A stretch of DNA of 64,000 bases from Pacificoceanicola sp049341065 (GTDB taxonomy: Bacteria; Pseudomonadota; Alphaproteobacteria; Rhodobacterales; Rhodobacteraceae): the NCBI RefSeq assembly GCF_049341065.1, contig NZ_JBMPIX010000006.1, forward strand, positions 124,001 through 188,000, read 5' to 3'. The position numbers and the translations under genes are program-made. How positions within the stretch are numbered: position 1 is the first letter of the stretch; every line of letters begins with the position of its first letter. Below the pieces are notes generated by a model. The model saw nothing but the letters and a program-made list of their open reading frames with translations. It was not told where the DNA came from and did no database searches. This document shows positions 1-8,332 of the stretch, one piece after another.

Positions 1-182
1 AAGAGGCATGGCATGGCGAAGACTATTTTTTCGCGCGCCGGCGCTATGTGGCCAAGGTCAAGATTCTTGCCGAAAGCTTCGAAGAGCGTGCCCGCCGCGG
101 TGGCGTGAAATCCGGGCGTGACGTTTTCGACATGGAGGCAGATATGCTTCTTGGGCGGATGCCGCAGGAAAACGCCGCCTGA
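1..182 (+). CDS. C-terminal end of an unidentified protein (5' cut by window)
   Basis: An open frame enters the window in the frame beginning at base 3 and ends at the TGA at 180-182, giving about 59 residues. The tail is charged and helical in character (it contains EDYFFARRRY and EERARRGG) with high third-position GC like its neighbours, which supports real coding. I do not recognise the family from this fragment. It is followed by 82 bases without a gene and then by the tellurite-type cluster, so it may be unrelated to that operon. Confidence 0.5.
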   Translation, partial: EAWHGEDYFFARRRYVAKVKILAESFEERARRGGVKSGRDVFDMEADMLLGRMPQENAA

Positions 183-264
183 GAAAGACTTGCGCCACTT
201 CCCCCTAGCAAGTGCAGCATTTTGCCCTTAAGTTTTGGACAATGATGTTCTGGACGGGGGTATT

Positions 265-354
265 ATGTCCACAACCACCCTGCAAAAAGTGACCTACGTG
301 CTTTTGATCGTACTTCTTTTCGGAGTCGTGACCGGCTGGCTTGGGGGACTTTGA
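265..354 (+). CDS. Small single-pass membrane protein (29 aa), hypothetical
   Basis: An ATG at 265 preceded by a G-rich ribosome-binding stretch (GACGGGGG) opens a 29-residue frame ending at TGA 352-354. After a short polar start (MSTTTLQK) it is one hydrophobic helix (VTYVLLIVLLFGVVTGWL), so a single membrane span is likely. Its stop lies three bases before the ATG of the XpaC-like gene, which suggests translational coupling. No family is recognised; it could also be a leader peptide for the operon. The spacing and hydrophobicity are seen; function is unknown. Confidence 0.5.
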   Translation: MSTTTLQKVTYVLLIVLLFGVVTGWLGGL

Positions 355-356
355 GT

Positions 357-1253
357 ATGGCGCAGCGTTACGGCGGCAAATTCAGCCCGGACGGCAGCAC
401 CGTCACCCCCGAGGATCGCCCGGATACGCCTGCGTACAAAGGCGCGCGGGTGGATCCGGTTGGCGCGCGCTCGAACGTCTTGTTCATTCCGCCGATCATT
501 CTGGCCGCCATGTCACTGAACGATGGTGCCGTAGGGCTTGGCATTGGTCTTGCGGGGGCGGCATCGCTGCTACTGGGCGCATGGCTGTTGCGCGATGGGC
601 TGCAAGCGCAGGCCGCCTATGACGAACGCCGCGTGGCCCGCCGCCCGGGCATTCCGCGCAAGATTTTTGCTGCCGTTTTTTGCGCCATCGGTGCAGGCAT
701 TGCTGCATGGAAAGGCGAGCCGGGGCTGCTGGCTCCGTTGATCTTTGGCGGCGCTGCCGGTGTGCTGCATCTGGGCGCCTTTGGCATTGATCCTTTGAAG
801 GACAAGGGCATGGAGGGGGTTGATACCTTCCAGCAGGACCGCGTTGCGCGTGTTGTCGATGAGGCTGAAAAGCACCTCGTTGCGATGAGCGACGCCATCA
901 AGCGTGCTGGCGACCGGCAGGTCGAAGCGCGGGTGGAACGCTTTCAGGTCAAGGTCCGCGAGATGACCCGCACGGTCGAGGAAGACCCGCGCGATCTGTC
1001 CGCCGCGCGCAAGTTTTTGGGCGTCTACCTGATGGGCGCGCGGGACGCGGCGATCAAGTTCGCCGACATCTATTCGCGGTCGCAGGATCGCAAGGCGAAA
1101 TCCGATTTCATGATGTTGCTGACCGATCTCGAAGAGACTTTCAGCAAGAAGACACAAAAGCTCTTGTTGGACAACAACGCCGACCTGACAGTTGAAATCG
1201 ACGTGCTGCGTGACCGCCTGCAGCGTGAGGGTGTGCATCTCGATCCGAGATGA
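357..1253 (+). CDS. XpaC-like '5-bromo-4-chloroindolyl phosphate hydrolysis' family membrane protein
   Basis: About 298 residues. The start is taken as ATG 357; a TTG three bases... six bases upstream at 351 is in frame but overlaps the preceding stop. The N-terminal third is polar then hydrophobic, with two pairs of membrane segments (about residues 42-80 and 100-140); the C-terminal half is a charged helical domain (DEAEKHLVAMSDAIKRAGD onward) typical of the XpaC family. In many bacteria xpaC sits directly before telA, as here (25-base gap), and the pair is annotated as toxic-anion resistance. The biochemical role of the family is not established. Family assignment is from recognised pattern and context. 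Confidence 0.75.
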   Translation: MAQRYGGKFSPDGSTVTPEDRPDTPAYKGARVDPVGARSNVLFIPPIILAAMSLNDGAVGLGIGLAGAASLLLGAWLLRDGLQAQAAYDERRVARRPGIPRKIFAAVFCAIGAGIAAWKGEPGLLAPLIFGGAAGVLHLGAFGIDPLKDKGMEGVDTFQQDRVARVVDEAEKHLVAMSDAIKRAGDRQVEARVERFQVKVREMTRTVEEDPRDLSAARKFLGVYLMGARDAAIKFADIYSRSQDRKAKSDFMMLLTDLEETFSKKTQKLLLDNNADLTVEIDVLRDRLQREGVHLDPR

Positions 1254-1278
1254 GTGAAGTTTAAAAACGGGGGACCAC

Positions 1279-2478
1279 ATGTCCGAAAATGTTCGTCAAA
1301 AGGCGCAGGCCGCGCTGGCCGAAGTCGAAGAAGTCAACGCCATCATCCTGCCCGAACCGGCAGAGGCAAACGCGGTTGTCGCACTGTCCGACGCCAATGC
1401 AGAAGTCGGCGAGGAAATCCGCACCCGCATGGACGAGATCGACATGAACGACACCCAGTCGATCGTGTCCTTCGGCTCGGCTGCGCAGGCGGAATTGCAG
1501 GAAATCAGTCAGGCGATGCTGACCGACGTACGCAACAAGGACGTTGGCCCGGCGGGCGACAGCCTGCGCGGCATTGTCACGACAATCCGGGGTTTCAGCG
1601 TGTCTGAGCTGGACGTGCGCCGCGAACGCAGCTGGTGGGAAAAGCTCATCGGTCGCGCCGCCCCCTTTGCCAAGTTCACCGCGCGCTTCGAAGAAGTGCA
1701 GGAGCAGATCGACCGCGTGACGGACAACCTGCTGGAGCACGAGCATAAGCTGCTCAAGGACATCAAGTCGCTGGACCTGCTCTACGAAAAGACCCTTCAG
1801 TTCTATGACGAGCTGGCGCTTTATATCGCCGCAGGCGAGGAAAAGCTGAAAGTGCTGGACGCAAAAGATATCCCCGCCGCCGAAGCCGCAGTGCAGGCCG
1901 CCGCCGAAAACGATCAGATGATCAAAGCGCAGGAATTGCGCGATCTGCGCGCCGCACGTGACGATCTGGAACGCCGGGTGCATGATCTGAAGCTGACCCG
2001 TCAAGTCACCATGCAGTCACTGCCTTCGATCCGTCTGGTTCAGGAAAACGACAAATCGCTGGTGACTAAAATCAACTCGACCCTCGTGAACACTGTGCCA
2101 CTTTGGGAAACCCAACTGGCGCAGGCGGTGACCATCCAGCGCAGCGCCGAAGCAGCTGCCGCTGTGCGCGACGCGAACGACCTCACGAACGAGTTGTTGA
2201 CCTCGAACGCCAAGAATCTTCGTGACAGCAACAAGATGATCCGTGAAGAGATGGAGCGCGGCGTCTTTGACATCGAAGCCGTCAAGCAGGCCAATGCCGA
2301 TCTGATCGGGACCATTCAGGAAAGCCTGCAAATCGCTGACGAAGGTAAAAAGCGCCGTGCCGAAGCAGAGGCCGAGCTGAAAAAGATGGAAGCGGAACTG
2401 CGCGACACCCTGGCCAGCGCCAAGGCGCGCAAGGACGGGGTTGGCGACAACGCCGCGACCTCGGTTCCGGCCTCCTGA
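1279..2478 (+). CDS. telA: TelA family toxic anion resistance protein
   Basis: 399 residues, close to the usual TelA length. The protein is soluble and almost wholly alpha-helical with long coiled-coil stretches: a central block around residues 110-190 containing RRERSWWEKLIGRAAPFAKFT, followed by EEVQEQIDRVTDNLLEHEHKLL and the family-typical DIKSLDLLYEKTLQFYDELA segment. The last 60 residues are rich in Lys/Glu/Ala. TelA proteins were named for tellurite resistance on plasmids, but many chromosomal copies have no proven tellurite role and may act in envelope stress. It lies between the XpaC-like gene and the DUF2927 lipoprotein with short gaps, so co-transcription is likely. Confidence 0.88.
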   Translation: MSENVRQKAQAALAEVEEVNAIILPEPAEANAVVALSDANAEVGEEIRTRMDEIDMNDTQSIVSFGSAAQAELQEISQAMLTDVRNKDVGPAGDSLRGIVTTIRGFSVSELDVRRERSWWEKLIGRAAPFAKFTARFEEVQEQIDRVTDNLLEHEHKLLKDIKSLDLLYEKTLQFYDELALYIAAGEEKLKVLDAKDIPAAEAAVQAAAENDQMIKAQELRDLRAARDDLERRVHDLKLTRQVTMQSLPSIRLVQENDKSLVTKINSTLVNTVPLWETQLAQAVTIQRSAEAAAAVRDANDLTNELLTSNAKNLRDSNKMIREEMERGVFDIEAVKQANADLIGTIQESLQIADEGKKRRAEAEAELKKMEAELRDTLASAKARKDGVGDNAATSVPAS

Positions 2479-2480
2479 GC

Positions 2481-3458
2481 ATGCGCTGGGGCGGGAAAGC
2501 GGTGGCCTTGGCCGCCGGCATTGCGATCATGGGCCTTGCGGCCTGTGACAGCACAGCGCTCGCCCCGCGCAAAACCAGTGTCTTGCCGCAAACGCGGCCA
2601 GCGTCGTTGGGACAAGCCAAGTCGAAACCTGCCGAGCCCACACCCTCGGCGGCCAGTCTGAACCTACAGCGCTACTACGCCCGGATTCAGAATGATCTGC
2701 TGGTGCGCGGGCTGCTGCGCACCGATGGCGGCGGGCCGGACACGCAGTTCACCGACACCATGCTGGCGCGCAATTTCGAACGTATTGCGCTTGCCGAAGA
2801 ATATGAACGCGGCGCCGGGCTGACCCCGTCGCGCGGCGATATCGGGGCAATCAAGAAATGGACGAAACCGGTCCGCGTTTCAGTGGAGTTCGGTGAGCGT
2901 GTGCCGCGCAATCAGATCGCCGAGGATCGCCGCTGGTTGACCGAATACGTCAACAAACTGGGCCGGATTACCGGCCACCCGATTTCCATGACGACCAGTG
3001 GCGCGAATTTCCATGTTTTGTTCATGTCCGAAGACGACAAGGCCCAGATCAAGCCGCGTATCCGGGCGCTGGTGCCGGATGTGAACCCGTCCTCGCTGGA
3101 GCTGTTCGACAATCTTCCGCGCTCGATCCACTGCCTTGTGATCGCCTTTTCCGACACTCCGAACGGCTATGATTATGGTGAAGCAATCGCAGTGATCCGC
3201 ACTGAACACCCGGATCTCTTGCGACGCTCCTGCATCCACGAAGAGGTGGCGCAGGGCTTGGGCCTTGGCAATGATGACCCGCGCGCGCGGCCGTCGATCT
3301 TTAACGACGATGACGAATTCGCACTGCTGACGACGCATGACGAAATGCTGCTGAAAATACTTTATGATCCCCGTTTGCGCCCCGGAATGGGCGCCGACGA
3401 TGCCCGCCCGATCGTTGCCGAAAAAGCGACCGAACTGGTGGGCGCCGGGGCAAGCTGA
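2481..3458 (+). CDS. DUF2927 family lipoprotein
   Basis: 325 residues beginning two bases after the telA stop. The N-terminus is a lipoprotein signal: hydrophobic AVALAAGIAIMGLAAC with Cys at about residue 22, so it is probably anchored to the inner leaflet of the outer membrane or to the inner membrane. After a proline-rich linker the rest matches the DUF2927 pattern, including a conserved HEEVAQGLGLGND segment near residue 250 that looks metal- or peptidase-like, although no activity is known. Its place in the XpaC-TelA-SPFH operon suggests a shared envelope role. Function is unknown. Confidence 0.75.
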   Translation: MRWGGKAVALAAGIAIMGLAACDSTALAPRKTSVLPQTRPASLGQAKSKPAEPTPSAASLNLQRYYARIQNDLLVRGLLRTDGGGPDTQFTDTMLARNFERIALAEEYERGAGLTPSRGDIGAIKKWTKPVRVSVEFGERVPRNQIAEDRRWLTEYVNKLGRITGHPISMTTSGANFHVLFMSEDDKAQIKPRIRALVPDVNPSSLELFDNLPRSIHCLVIAFSDTPNGYDYGEAIAVIRTEHPDLLRRSCIHEEVAQGLGLGNDDPRARPSIFNDDDEFALLTTHDEMLLKILYDPRLRPGMGADDARPIVAEKATELVGAGAS

Positions 3459-3479
3459 CACCAAAAGGAGTTTACTGAC

Positions 3480-4577
3480 ATGGGCATTCTGGATTTCCTC
3501 TCGGGCCAGTTTATCGACGTCATCGAATGGACGGACGATACCCGCGATACGATGGTCTGGCGCTTTGAGCGCGAGGGCCACGAGATCAAGTATGGCGCCA
3601 AGCTGACTGTTCGGGAAAGTCAGGCGGCTGTTTTTGTACACGAAGGGCAGCTGGCGGATGTGTTCACGCCCGGGCTCTACATGCTCGAAACCAACAACCT
3701 GCCGATCATGACGACCCTGCAGCACTGGGACCACGGTTTTCAGTCTCCGTTCAAGTCCGAGGTCTATTTCGTCAACACCAACCGCTTTACAGATCTAAAG
3801 TGGGGCACCAAGAACCCGATCATGCTGCGCGATCCGGAGTTCGGCCCGACCCGCATACGCGCCTTTGGCACCTATACGATCAAGGTGGCTGACCCGGCGC
3901 TGTTCATGCGCGAGATTGTCGGCACCGATGGTGAATTCACCATGGACGAGATCAGCAGCCAGATTCGCAACATCATCGTGCAGGACTTCAGCAAGGCGAT
4001 CGCGCAAAGCGGTATTCCGGTGCTGGACATGGCGGCAAACACCGGCGAAGTCGGCAAGCTGATCGCGCAGGCGATTGACCCGACCATAGCGCAATACGGC
4101 CTGACAATCCCCGAGCTGTACATCGAGAACATCTCGCTGCCGCCCGCCGTTGAAAAGGCGCTGGACGAACGCACCAGCCGCGGCATCACCGGCAATCTGG
4201 ATGATTATATGAAATACAAGGCCGCGGACGCGATGGCCGCAGGTGGTGGAATGGCCGAAGGCATGGGCATGGGCATGGGTGCGGCCATGGGCATGCAGAT
4301 GGGCAACCAGATGGGGGCCGCCATGGCGCCCGCTCAGGGCGGGATGGCACCGCCGCCGCCACCGGTCGAGCATGTCTGGCATATCGCCGAGAATGGTCAG
4401 ACCAAGGGTCCGTTCTCCAAGGCCGATCTGGGCCGCATGGCGGGCAACGGCGAGTTGAAGCGTGACACCCACGTTTGGACGCCCGGTCAGGATGGCTGGA
4501 AGCTGGCAAGCGATGTAGCGGAACTGGCGCAACTCTTCACAGTGATGCCGCCCCCGCCGCCGCCCCCTGCGGGCTGA
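3480..4577 (+). CDS. SPFH-domain protein with C-terminal GYF_2 domain (virion-core-like)
   Basis: 365 residues; AAAGGAG lies before the ATG at 3480. Residues 1-245 form an SPFH/stomatin-like domain of the 'virion core protein' type (GLYMLETNNLPIM, RIRAFGTYTIKV). A Gly/Met/Ala-rich linker (about 245-290, with repeated GMGMG units) and a proline run lead to a GYF_2-type domain (about 300-352: WHIAENGQTKGPFSKADL and WTPGQDGWK). SPFH proteins scaffold membrane microdomains and GYF_2 modules are predicted to bind peptides. It ends the telA cluster and a terminator hairpin follows it directly. The name is by family resemblance; the partner is unknown. Confidence 0.82.
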   Translation: MGILDFLSGQFIDVIEWTDDTRDTMVWRFEREGHEIKYGAKLTVRESQAAVFVHEGQLADVFTPGLYMLETNNLPIMTTLQHWDHGFQSPFKSEVYFVNTNRFTDLKWGTKNPIMLRDPEFGPTRIRAFGTYTIKVADPALFMREIVGTDGEFTMDEISSQIRNIIVQDFSKAIAQSGIPVLDMAANTGEVGKLIAQAIDPTIAQYGLTIPELYIENISLPPAVEKALDERTSRGITGNLDDYMKYKAADAMAAGGGMAEGMGMGMGAAMGMQMGNQMGAAMAPAQGGMAPPPPPVEHVWHIAENGQTKGPFSKADLGRMAGNGELKRDTHVWTPGQDGWKLASDVAELAQLFTVMPPPPPPPAG

Positions 4578-4592
4578 GACAAGAAACCAAGG

Positions 4593-4618
4593 CGCCGGGC
4601 CAATGGCCTGGCGTTTTT
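4593..4618 (+). terminator. Rho-independent terminator of the telA-SPFH operon
   Basis: A nine-pair stem (CGCCGGGCC pairing with GGCCTGGCG, one G-T pair, loop AAT) is followed at once by TTTTT. It starts 16 bases after the SPFH stop codon and points along the plus strand. Confidence 0.8.
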
Positions 4619-4643
4619 CGTTTCCTGGTCGTCTCGCGCCTGG

Positions 4644-5198
4644 TCAGGCAGGTGGATCGCCCTGCGTTGGCCCAAGGCCCAAAACCGGCGGACCGGGGCA
4701 GGCATCGGGCGGAAACTGGTAAGCGTCGTCGCGCACCACGGGAAAGGGCGTGAAGGGATCGATCCGCGAAGCGAACAGGGGTTCATCGTCGCGGCAGAAG
4801 TCCTGCCCCAAATTGCCTAGGTTGAAGCCAAAGCCCCCCTTGCCACAATCATCCCCTGCCCCATTCATATTCCACGCCTGCGGCATCGCGATCCCGCGTC
4901 CTTCGACGACAAAAGCCTGTTCAGAGGGAATGAAATGCAGCCGCCACGAGGTTTGCTCGTTCAGCATGGTCAGCGCCCAGCGACCAATCGACTCGCCTTC
5001 GTAAAAGCCTTCGATGTGAAAGCAGGCGACATCGCCTTCGCGCACCACCCGTCGCGCCAGATAAGCGCTGTCAAAGGACATGGCGCCGCGCATCGAATAA
5101 CCATCGGCGCCCGTCCAGACAAAGCGGTAGCTGACCGGATCGGCCAGGGCAGGCAAAGCGGCACAAAGGGCAGTAGCAAGGGTAAGCGTTCTTATCAT
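4644..5198 (-). CDS. Secreted protein of unknown function (184 aa)
   Basis: Starts at 5198 with a clear Sec signal peptide (MIRTLTLATALCAALPALA, cleavage after ALA about residue 19). The mature part has four or more cysteines (positions near 60, 119, 134 and 168), acidic patches and many aromatic residues, which fits a folded periplasmic domain with disulfides. I do not recognise the family. It is transcribed against the flanking genes, with the preceding operon's terminator between them, so it is probably an independent unit. Confidence 0.65.
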   Translation of the reverse strand: MIRTLTLATALCAALPALADPVSYRFVWTGADGYSMRGAMSFDSAYLARRVVREGDVACFHIEGFYEGESIGRWALTMLNEQTSWRLHFIPSEQAFVVEGRGIAMPQAWNMNGAGDDCGKGGFGFNLGNLGQDFCRDDEPLFASRIDPFTPFPVVRDDAYQFPPDACPGPPVLGLGPTQGDPPA

Positions 5199-5299
5199 GA
5201 TCCCGTTTTATGACATCGGCACGGCTCAGTGAACCGCCGCCTCTTTTGCATTCCGAACACAGGGGTTAGTCTGCGCGCAACGCAGTTGAAAGGCCAGCC

Positions 5300-6385
5300 A
5301 TGACCGAGGAACACCGCTTTCCCTGTGACCAGTGCGGGTCGGATTACAGGTTTGATCCGGACGCTGGTCAACTGGTCTGCGATCATTGCGGGGCGACGCG
5401 CGCAATCACCGAAGCGGGCCCTTGGACAGGCGGCATCCGCGAGTTGGATTTCAAGCGGGCGATGGACAACCTTCTGCCCCTGCAAGAGATCGAGGAAACC
5501 CGTGTTTCGACCTGCCCCAACTGTGCCGCGCAGATCGAGTTTGACCCCGACGTACATGCGGTGGAATGCCCTTTTTGCGCGACACCCTTGGTCACAGATA
5601 CGGGCGGGCATCGGCAAATCAAACCGCGCGGCCTATTGCCCTTTGCGATGGAAGAGACCAGCGCCCGTGAAGCGATGAGCAAATGGCTCGGCGCGCTTTG
5701 GTTCGCACCGAACGGTTTGCAGGAGTACGCCCGCAAGGGGCGCAAGATGACCGGGATCTATGTTCCGTATTGGACCTTCGACGCGCAAACCGAAAGCGAT
5801 TATCGGGGCGAACGCGGCACGATCTATTACGAAACCCGGCAAGTCACACGCAACGGCCAGACATCCACCGAGCGCGTCCAGAAAATCCGCTGGTCTCCCA
5901 AATCGGGCCATGTGGCGCGCTTTTTTGACGATGTACTGGTGCTGGCCTCTCGGTCGTTGCCGAAACGGTTCACTGACGCGCTTGAACCCTGGGATCTGGC
6001 CGCAATGGAGCCCTACAGCCCCGAGTATCTGGCAGGTTTTCGGGCCGAGGGGTATCAGGTCGATCTGGACGAAGGCTATCACGAAGCTCGGGGCCATATG
6101 GACCGGGTGATCCAGCGCGATGTGAAATTCGACATCGGCGGCGATCGGCAGCGGATTCATTCGATCAATACGCAGATCAGCGATGTCACGTTCAAACACG
6201 TGCTACTGCCGGTCTGGCTGGCGGCTTACAAATATCGCGGCAAAAGCTATCGCTTTGTGGTCAACGGCCGCACAGGCCGGGTGCAGGGCGAACGCCCCTA
6301 TTCCGCGTGGAAGATCGCCTTTGCCGTGGTGGTTGGCCTGATCATCGCCGCGGCGGTCGGGTACGTCGCAGCGATGAACCAGTAA
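5300..6385 (+). CDS. Double zinc-ribbon protein with C-terminal membrane anchor (TFIIB-type zinc finger annotation)
   Basis: 361 residues. Two CxxC-x(n)-CxxC zinc ribbons lie at the N-terminus: residues 9-31 (CDQCG ... CDHCG) and 72-93 (CPNCA ... CPFC). A long middle domain with tyrosine-rich, beta-like sequence (YVPYWTFDAQTESDYRGERG) follows, then one transmembrane helix at about 335-358 (IAFAVVVGLIIAAAVGYVAA). Similar proteins are labelled 'TFIIB-type zinc ribbon' or 'primosomal protein N' helicase-like', but there is no helicase motif here. It often accompanies TelA/SPFH clusters, so a role in the same envelope system is inferred. Function is unproven. Confidence 0.72.
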   Translation: MTEEHRFPCDQCGSDYRFDPDAGQLVCDHCGATRAITEAGPWTGGIRELDFKRAMDNLLPLQEIEETRVSTCPNCAAQIEFDPDVHAVECPFCATPLVTDTGGHRQIKPRGLLPFAMEETSAREAMSKWLGALWFAPNGLQEYARKGRKMTGIYVPYWTFDAQTESDYRGERGTIYYETRQVTRNGQTSTERVQKIRWSPKSGHVARFFDDVLVLASRSLPKRFTDALEPWDLAAMEPYSPEYLAGFRAEGYQVDLDEGYHEARGHMDRVIQRDVKFDIGGDRQRIHSINTQISDVTFKHVLLPVWLAAYKYRGKSYRFVVNGRTGRVQGERPYSAWKIAFAVVVGLIIAAAVGYVAAMNQ

Positions 6386-6420
6386 AATTGGGGAAAGGCG
6401 GGAATGCTCCCGCCTGACCA

Positions 6421-6834
6421 CTATTTCTTTTTCACCTCGATCTTGCGGCTTTCGCCGCTGTCGGGCTTTTTCCGCGGAACTGTCACCTCAAGCACGCCAT
6501 CCTTGACATGCGCCTCGGCCTTATCGGCATCTGCATCCCCCGGCAGCCGGAACGACCGCCGAAAGGACCCGAACTGCCGTTCGGAAAAATACCATGTATC
6601 GCCCTTGTCCTCGCGGCTTTCGCTCTTTTCACCCGAAACGGTCAACATGCCCTGATCGACCGTCAGATCGATTGCATCTTCTGACACGCCCGGCAGTTCC
6701 ATCGTGATGCGATAGGCGGCATCGTCGGACGAGGCGTCGGACGCCGGAGACAGCCATTCGCTAAGCCGCGTGCCAAGCCCGCGCAGCGGTGCATAGAGGT
6801 TTGGCCAAAGGCCGGGTTGGTTTGACTCTACCAT
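6421..6834 (-). CDS. Hsp20/alpha-crystallin family small heat-shock protein
   Basis: 137 residues with the start set at ATG 6834, because GGAGG lies seven bases upstream; longer in-frame starts lack a ribosome site. The alpha-crystallin domain spans about residues 40-130: AYRITMELPGVSEDAIDL, the GMLTVSGEKSE strand and the closing GVLEVTVPRKKP motif. Small heat-shock proteins hold unfolding clients as ATP-independent oligomers in the cytoplasm. It stands alone and diverges from the sugar-kinase gene. I found no convincing sigma-32 promoter in the 150-base gap. Confidence 0.92.
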   Translation of the reverse strand: MVESNQPGLWPNLYAPLRGLGTRLSEWLSPASDASSDDAAYRITMELPGVSEDAIDLTVDQGMLTVSGEKSESREDKGDTWYFSERQFGSFRRSFRLPGDADADKAEAHVKDGVLEVTVPRKKPDSGESRKIEVKKK

Positions 6835-6985
6835 CTTATCCTCCATTCGGATTTCTGCTATTGCAGGGCAACTATGGCGTGGCGGCCTGCCCTCGTCATT
6901 GATCCCGAGCAATCCGCCCTTGCCGCTGGTCAGGGCTTTGTGCAAGTTAGCGCAAACATTTTCGCAATCCCCAAGGAGCCCGACC

Positions 6986-7882
6986 ATGATCCTCTGCTGC
7001 GGCGAAGCCCTGATCGACATGCTGCCCCGGACCAGCCCCAAGGATGAGCCATGCTTTGCCCCCTATGCGGGCGGTGCGGTTTTCAACACGGCCATTGCAC
7101 TTGGGCGACTGGGCGCGCCATCTGGATATTTCGGTGGATTGTCGAGTGACTTGTTCGGCAAGCAGCTGGTCGAAACGCTGGATGCCTCGAATGTCGATCA
7201 CGGGTTCTGCCCGCGCGGCGACAGACCGACAACGCTGGCCTTTGTCACCTTGACGGACGGGCACGCGCAATATGCCTTCTACGACGAAAACACTGCTGGC
7301 CGCATGTTGGCCATCGAGGATCTGCCGGATCTCGAAGGCAAGGTGGACGCGCTGTTTTTTGGCGGAATTTCCCTTGTGTCCGAGCCGCAGGCAGACAGCT
7401 ATGCCGCGCTATGCGCCGGTGCAGGCGATCTGCCGGTGATGATTGATCCGAACATCCGCCCCGGTTTTATCACCGACGAACCACGCTATCGCGCCCGTCT
7501 GGAAAAAATGCTGGAGCGGGCGGATATCATAAAGATTTCCGACGAGGACATGGACTGGCTCAAGACCACACCCGAGGCCCTCTTGGCGCATAGCACCGTC
7601 ATTCTGGTGACACGCGGGGCGGACGGCGTCGATCTGGTAACGTCCGAAGGCACCACCCGCGTCGCGGCGAAAAAGGTCGAGGTTGTCGATACCGTTGGCG
7701 CGGGCGATACCTTCAACGCGGGTTTTCTGGCCGGGCTTCGCCGGGACGGACTGCTTGACCTCGGCGCCTTGACCGCGGCCAACCTTGAGACGCTGGCTCC
7801 CGCAGCCGAGCTTGGGGCGCGCGCCGCAGCCATCACGGTCAGCCGCGCGGGCGCGAACCCACCTTGGGAGAACGAGCTTTGA
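6986..7882 (+). CDS. PfkB-family carbohydrate kinase (fructokinase-like)
   Basis: 298 residues. Start ATG 6986 has AAGGAG about eight bases upstream. PfkB signature 1 appears near the N-terminus (AGGAVFNTAIALGRLGAPSGYFGGLS) and signature 2 with the catalytic Asp and anion hole near residue 240 (DTVGAGDTFNAGFLAGL). The closing residues and MLPRTSP opening resemble fructokinases. It should phosphorylate a sugar with ATP; the exact sugar cannot be told. The stop overlaps the dtd start, so the two are coupled. Confidence 0.88.
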   Translation: MILCCGEALIDMLPRTSPKDEPCFAPYAGGAVFNTAIALGRLGAPSGYFGGLSSDLFGKQLVETLDASNVDHGFCPRGDRPTTLAFVTLTDGHAQYAFYDENTAGRMLAIEDLPDLEGKVDALFFGGISLVSEPQADSYAALCAGAGDLPVMIDPNIRPGFITDEPRYRARLEKMLERADIIKISDEDMDWLKTTPEALLAHSTVILVTRGADGVDLVTSEGTTRVAAKKVEVVDTVGAGDTFNAGFLAGLRRDGLLDLGALTAANLETLAPAAELGARAAAITVSRAGANPPWENEL

Positions 7883-8322
7883 GGGCTTTGATCCAGCGGG
7901 TCACTCAGGCCCGCGTCGAAATCGAAGGCGCTACCGTTGGCGAAATTGGCCCTGGCGTTCTGATCCTGATCTGCGCAATGCAAGGCGATACCGAGGCACA
8001 GGCGGACAAGCTGGCTGCCAAGATCACAAAACTGCGCATTTTCAAGGATGATGAGGGGCGCATGAACCGCTCGGTTGCCGATATCGGCGGTGCCGCGCTT
8101 GTGGTCAGCCAATTCACCCTTGCCGCCGATACCTCGCGCGGCAACCGGCCCGGTTTTTCGAGCGCCGCTGCGCCCGAACTTGGCGAAAGTCTGTACGAGT
8201 ATTTCGCGGCCCAGATGCAAGCGCAGGGTATCCCGGTGGCCACCGGTCGCTTCGGCGCCGACATGGCGGTGAGCCTGACCAATGACGGACCGGTCACGAT
8301 CTGGCTGGACACCGACGCGTAA
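7879..8322 (+). CDS. dtd: D-aminoacyl-tRNA deacylase
   Basis: 147 residues, the usual Dtd size. The start is TTG 7879, overlapping the kinase stop in a TTGA arrangement, and gives the family-typical opening RALIQRVTQARVEI. The catalytic motif region SQFTLAADTSRGNRPGF and the Gly-cisPro-like GPV motif near the C-terminus (NDGPVTI) are present. The enzyme hydrolyses D-amino acids and glycine mischarged on tRNA, in the cytoplasm. It converges on the type I secretion operon, 10 bases away. Confidence 0.93.
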   Translation: MRALIQRVTQARVEIEGATVGEIGPGVLILICAMQGDTEAQADKLAAKITKLRIFKDDEGRMNRSVADIGGAALVVSQFTLAADTSRGNRPGFSSAAAPELGESLYEYFAAQMQAQGIPVATGRFGADMAVSLTNDGPVTIWLDTDA

Positions 8323-8332
8323 CGCCGTGTCA

